A DNA stretch of 64,000 nucleotides, taken from positions 62,001 through 126,000 of the forward strand of contig JAIQFB010000019.1 of assembly GCA_020073485.1 (NCBI GenBank), given 5' to 3'. The notes under the pieces are model-generated. The model saw nothing but the letters and a program-made list of their open reading frames with translations, was not told the DNA's origin and made no database searches. How positions within the stretch are numbered: position 1 is the stretch's first letter; each line of letters opens with the position of its first letter. The stretch is from Terriglobia bacterium. Lineage in GTDB: Bacteria; Acidobacteriota; Terriglobia; Acidiferrales; UBA7541. The position numbers were made by a program, and so were the translations under genes. Below are positions 61,682 to 64,000 of the stretch, in pieces.

Positions 61682-64000
61682 TCAAGAAGTGATACGTAAG
61701 TCATGAGCCGATCCGCGAATTTTGCGAATGGCCGCTATGGAATCCGCACCCAATCGCGGATCGTCTGAAACCTCGCTCAGGAGAGGAATTGTGCCGTCGT
61801 CGCCAATGCGGCCGAGCGCATCGATAATAAACTTAATCAGTGCTTCATCTCTGTTGCCGCCCCAGCGGAATATTGATGTGAGAGAGGTTCGGTTCTTCAA
61901 ACATCGCTCTAGCAATGGCTTTGCTGCGGAGGGACATTGCGCAACCAGATCGAAATCCCGCCTTTGTTCGGATTCCATAAGGAAAACACCGTTATATATC
62001 CGATACAATGGGTCCGCCGCTGCCAGCGGCACGTCACTTATTAGCCGAATCCAGAGCCTTTCAATACGATTGGTATCGGATAGATGGTGTTTTTTGTTGC
62101 GAAGCAGCCAAAACAGGATCTCGCCCACAATATGCCATGCCCTGTGCTCCGCCGTGTCCGGTCCAGTGTATTGTGGCGCTTCGTCCATAAACTGGGCGCA
62201 GCCAGCCACGCCGAGAGCGTAAGCTGCTGCGCTCTCTTGGGGCGACGTTGAGTCGGCCTCCATGGATGAAGCGTACTTCCGAAAAACTGGCAAAGCGGCT
62301 TCTTTCCCAAAGTTAAGCAACACGGTCAAAATCCAGCTAGTAGTGAAACCGCGTTCCGCTTGACCTGCAAGGCACAGCAAAGCAACTTTTTCATCGGACC
62401 CCAACGACTCGTAAGCCTCGTTGTAAGCACCCTGGTAAATGTCCTCGAAAATGTTACTCAGAAGGCTGTATGCACGACGGCAGGGCTCTAGCGCAGTGCC
62501 CGGTTCAAGTCGCTCTGACGATTCCGCGATCACCGTGTTCATTTCTTTAGTTATTTCCTCAACTGACACAGCGGGCTCCAGCACCCCGTAAGCAACCTGC
62601 ACCTCCACCAAGGAAGAACTCAGAAACAGGTTCCCCGTTTTCAACTGCGCAAGAAACTTCCTGATGTCTTCGACTCTGTCTTGGTGGTCTCTGCAAAGGT
62701 AATGTCTTTTCGTCTCAAGTAAATGGAGCGCGTTGAGACGCAGGTGGTAGACCCTCGATTCCCAAGCCAAACGGCTCACGCTGATATACAGGTCCGGATC
62801 CGAAGCGTGCGGCTGGCAGTAGGTCAGGCCATCTAAGAAAATGGCGAGAGAAAAATGGTCCGTGTGGTCGCGGTTGATCCTTGCCAAGAGTTTGTCCCGA
62901 AGGGCAAACGTCCCTTTTCGGTGCGCACGCATTAGTCCTTGTCGAAGACTTGCAGTAATCCGTAGGAAAAGGAGTTGGTCGCTCGTAAACATCCCTAGCT
63001 GTCCCACGACGAGTGCCCAAATATTATTGAGGGGAACGCCGGATCGATGTGCGATCTCTTCCGCTTTCTTACGCAATGTCCATTGGGTCAGGTCGAGAAG
63101 CTCGATAAACCCATTTTGAAGTTCCTGATCATCCAGGCTTATCGCAATCGCATCACAGACCAACATCTCATAAGGCGTCCACTGCCGAGGACCGCGAAGC
63201 CTGAGCGAAAAAAGTGAGAGCATGGCCCCTTCTGGCTTTTCGTCGTTGAAATTCAGGGTTAGCGCAGTTACGTCGCTTGCAGCAGCGCTAAACAACTCCT
63301 TGCAGTCTCCAATGAAGGTCCGTCGCGCAGCCTCGCCGCATCGCCCGAGCAACACCTCGCGAAGTGCTTCGGGCTGCAAAACTGCCCGGAGCAGGACACG
63401 CAGAGAGCCGACTTCTTTGTATCGGGGCAAAAGAAACGGGACCAGCGATTGGTTCTTGGGTTTTGTCAACTCCAGGGCGAGCTGGTCCGGTGATACGAAG
63501 TTCCGCCGGACTTGTTCAGCCCGAAAATAGTCTAGGAGTAGCTCGTGTTCGAATGAAAAGCTGTCCTCTGTCAGGCTAATCAAGCGAGACGATTTCAACT
63601 GGTCCAAATGTCCTAATCCGGCTCGCTGCGCTGATAGGAACTCTTCGGCGCAGCGTTCAAAGTCGTCACGGGACCAAAAAATTGCTAATTCCTGACCCAT
63701 CCGGTCGGAAATAGTTCGTAGAAGAGCCAATAGTACACTCGCACCTTCAGGGAGAGAGTCGCGAGTGTAACGGTCATACAGCTCGACGCGTGTAAACAAT
63801 GGATTGCTGCTGTCGTGGCACCTCCCAGCAATTGCTAGGTCATACCCGTTCGAAAAACCTTGGCATAGATGATCAACTTCGATGGTCGGCGCGATGTTCG
63901 CATGGTAGCAGTAGATGAAGCGTTTCTGAGTTGCAGTCAGCGGCGCGATGAAAATGCGTTCGCAATCAAGTCCTAACGCGCCTAGAAGATCTGTTTGGGA
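61682..64000 (-). CDS. STAND (NACHT-like) NTPase, C-terminal part (5' end outside window)
   Basis: The frame is open through the window end, giving 772 codons of the C-terminal part. The start of the visible part (IFIAPLTATQKRFIYCYHA, NPLFTRVELYDRYTRDSLP) has the pattern between the ATPase core and the winged-helix region of STAND proteins. It is followed by LKSSRLISLTEDSFSFEHELLLDYFRAEQVRR, as in NACHT proteins. The remaining 600 residues are helical repeats with HEAT-like end units (ALGRIGDDGTIPLLSEVSDDPR), a likely sensor. The P-loop and any effector domain lie upstream of the window. Large STAND genes of this design on islands are typical anti-phage sensors (Avs-like), so a defence role is inferred. 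Confidence 0.68.
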   Translation of the reverse strand, partial: SQTDLLGALGLDCERIFIAPLTATQKRFIYCYHANIAPTIEVDHLCQGFSNGYDLAIAGRCHDSSNPLFTRVELYDRYTRDSLPEGASVLLALLRTISDRMGQELAIFWSRDDFERCAEEFLSAQRAGLGHLDQLKSSRLISLTEDSFSFEHELLLDYFRAEQVRRNFVSPDQLALELTKPKNQSLVPFLLPRYKEVGSLRVLLRAVLQPEALREVLLGRCGEAARRTFIGDCKELFSAAASDVTALTLNFNDEKPEGAMLSLFSLRLRGPRQWTPYEMLVCDAIAISLDDQELQNGFIELLDLTQWTLRKKAEEIAHRSGVPLNNIWALVVGQLGMFTSDQLLFLRITASLRQGLMRAHRKGTFALRDKLLARINRDHTDHFSLAIFLDGLTYCQPHASDPDLYISVSRLAWESRVYHLRLNALHLLETKRHYLCRDHQDRVEDIRKFLAQLKTGNLFLSSSLVEVQVAYGVLEPAVSVEEITKEMNTVIAESSERLEPGTALEPCRRAYSLLSNIFEDIYQGAYNEAYESLGSDEKVALLCLAGQAERGFTTSWILTVLLNFGKEAALPVFRKYASSMEADSTSPQESAAAYALGVAGCAQFMDEAPQYTGPDTAEHRAWHIVGEILFWLLRNKKHHLSDTNRIERLWIRLISDVPLAAADPLYRIYNGVFLMESEQRRDFDLVAQCPSAAKPLLERCLKNRTSLTSIFRWGGNRDEALIKFIIDALGRIGDDGTIPLLSEVSDDPRLGADSIAAIRKIRGSAHDLRITS

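Overview
The window looks like a chromosomal segment of an Acidobacteriota bacterium (Terriglobia or a close relative). This is inferred from the GC-rich coding style, the DUF4159 / von Willebrand / MoxR / DUF58 / BatA / DUF4175 cluster, the secreted purine-salvage pair and the many imperfect intergenic palindromes. No rRNA gene, intact tRNA or CRISPR array is visible, so the taxonomic call rests on gene content only.

Layout, 1-17.6 kb: the end of an aldo/keto reductase gene; a small Tudor-like protein and a cold-shock protein; an 864-residue fusion of acyl-CoA ligase, acyl carrier and PlsC-type acyltransferase; a small membrane protein; the ribosome-associated GTPase TypA/BipA; a zinc-ribbon-like protein; a secreted nucleoside-binding/phosphorylase-fold protein (NUP) with a secreted adenosine deaminase-family enzyme; a methyltransferase; and a complete RND efflux operon (adaptor, pump, outer-membrane channel).

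17.7-32 kb: one long plus-strand cluster encoding DUF4159, a membrane vWA/GATase-like protein, a caspase-fold protein with Ser/Thr at the expected nucleophile, a TPR protein with a zinc-peptidase motif, a MoxR ATPase, a DUF58 protein, a BatA/vWA protein and a DUF4175 protein. Tight overlaps suggest one cell-envelope chaperone or surveillance machine. 32-46 kb: M28 peptidase, PspC-like protein, Tat-exported amidohydrolase, a probable osmoadaptation group (MscS-like membrane protein, glycosyltransferase, TreS and a deleted relic of a TreY-type gene), a methyltransferase, a DinB-like protein, a three-gene set for aromatic or dicarboxylate use (amidohydrolase, dihydroxyphthalate decarboxylase-like protein, DctA) and a TPR lipoprotein.

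46.9-64 kb is accessory. A 46-nt 3' piece of a tRNA-Val(GAC) gene lies at 47256-47301, and its orientation predicts an integrated island extending to the right. The island begins with a minus-strand operon of three genes: a TIM-barrel-like protein with weak resemblance to tRNA-guanine transglycosylases, a four-helix membrane protein, and a single-chain HNH-nuclease/ABC-type ATPase. This is the best candidate here for an undescribed, probably defensive, system. Next come two small plasmid-type genes (one cut by an in-frame TGA), an ArsR-type regulator with two matching palindromic operators, a SulP anion transporter and a six-gene energy-converting-hydrogenase-related (Ehr-like) complex. That complex has lost the NiFe cysteines and exactly one of its two ferredoxin clusters. 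The window ends inside a large STAND/NACHT-like gene, another defence-type gene.
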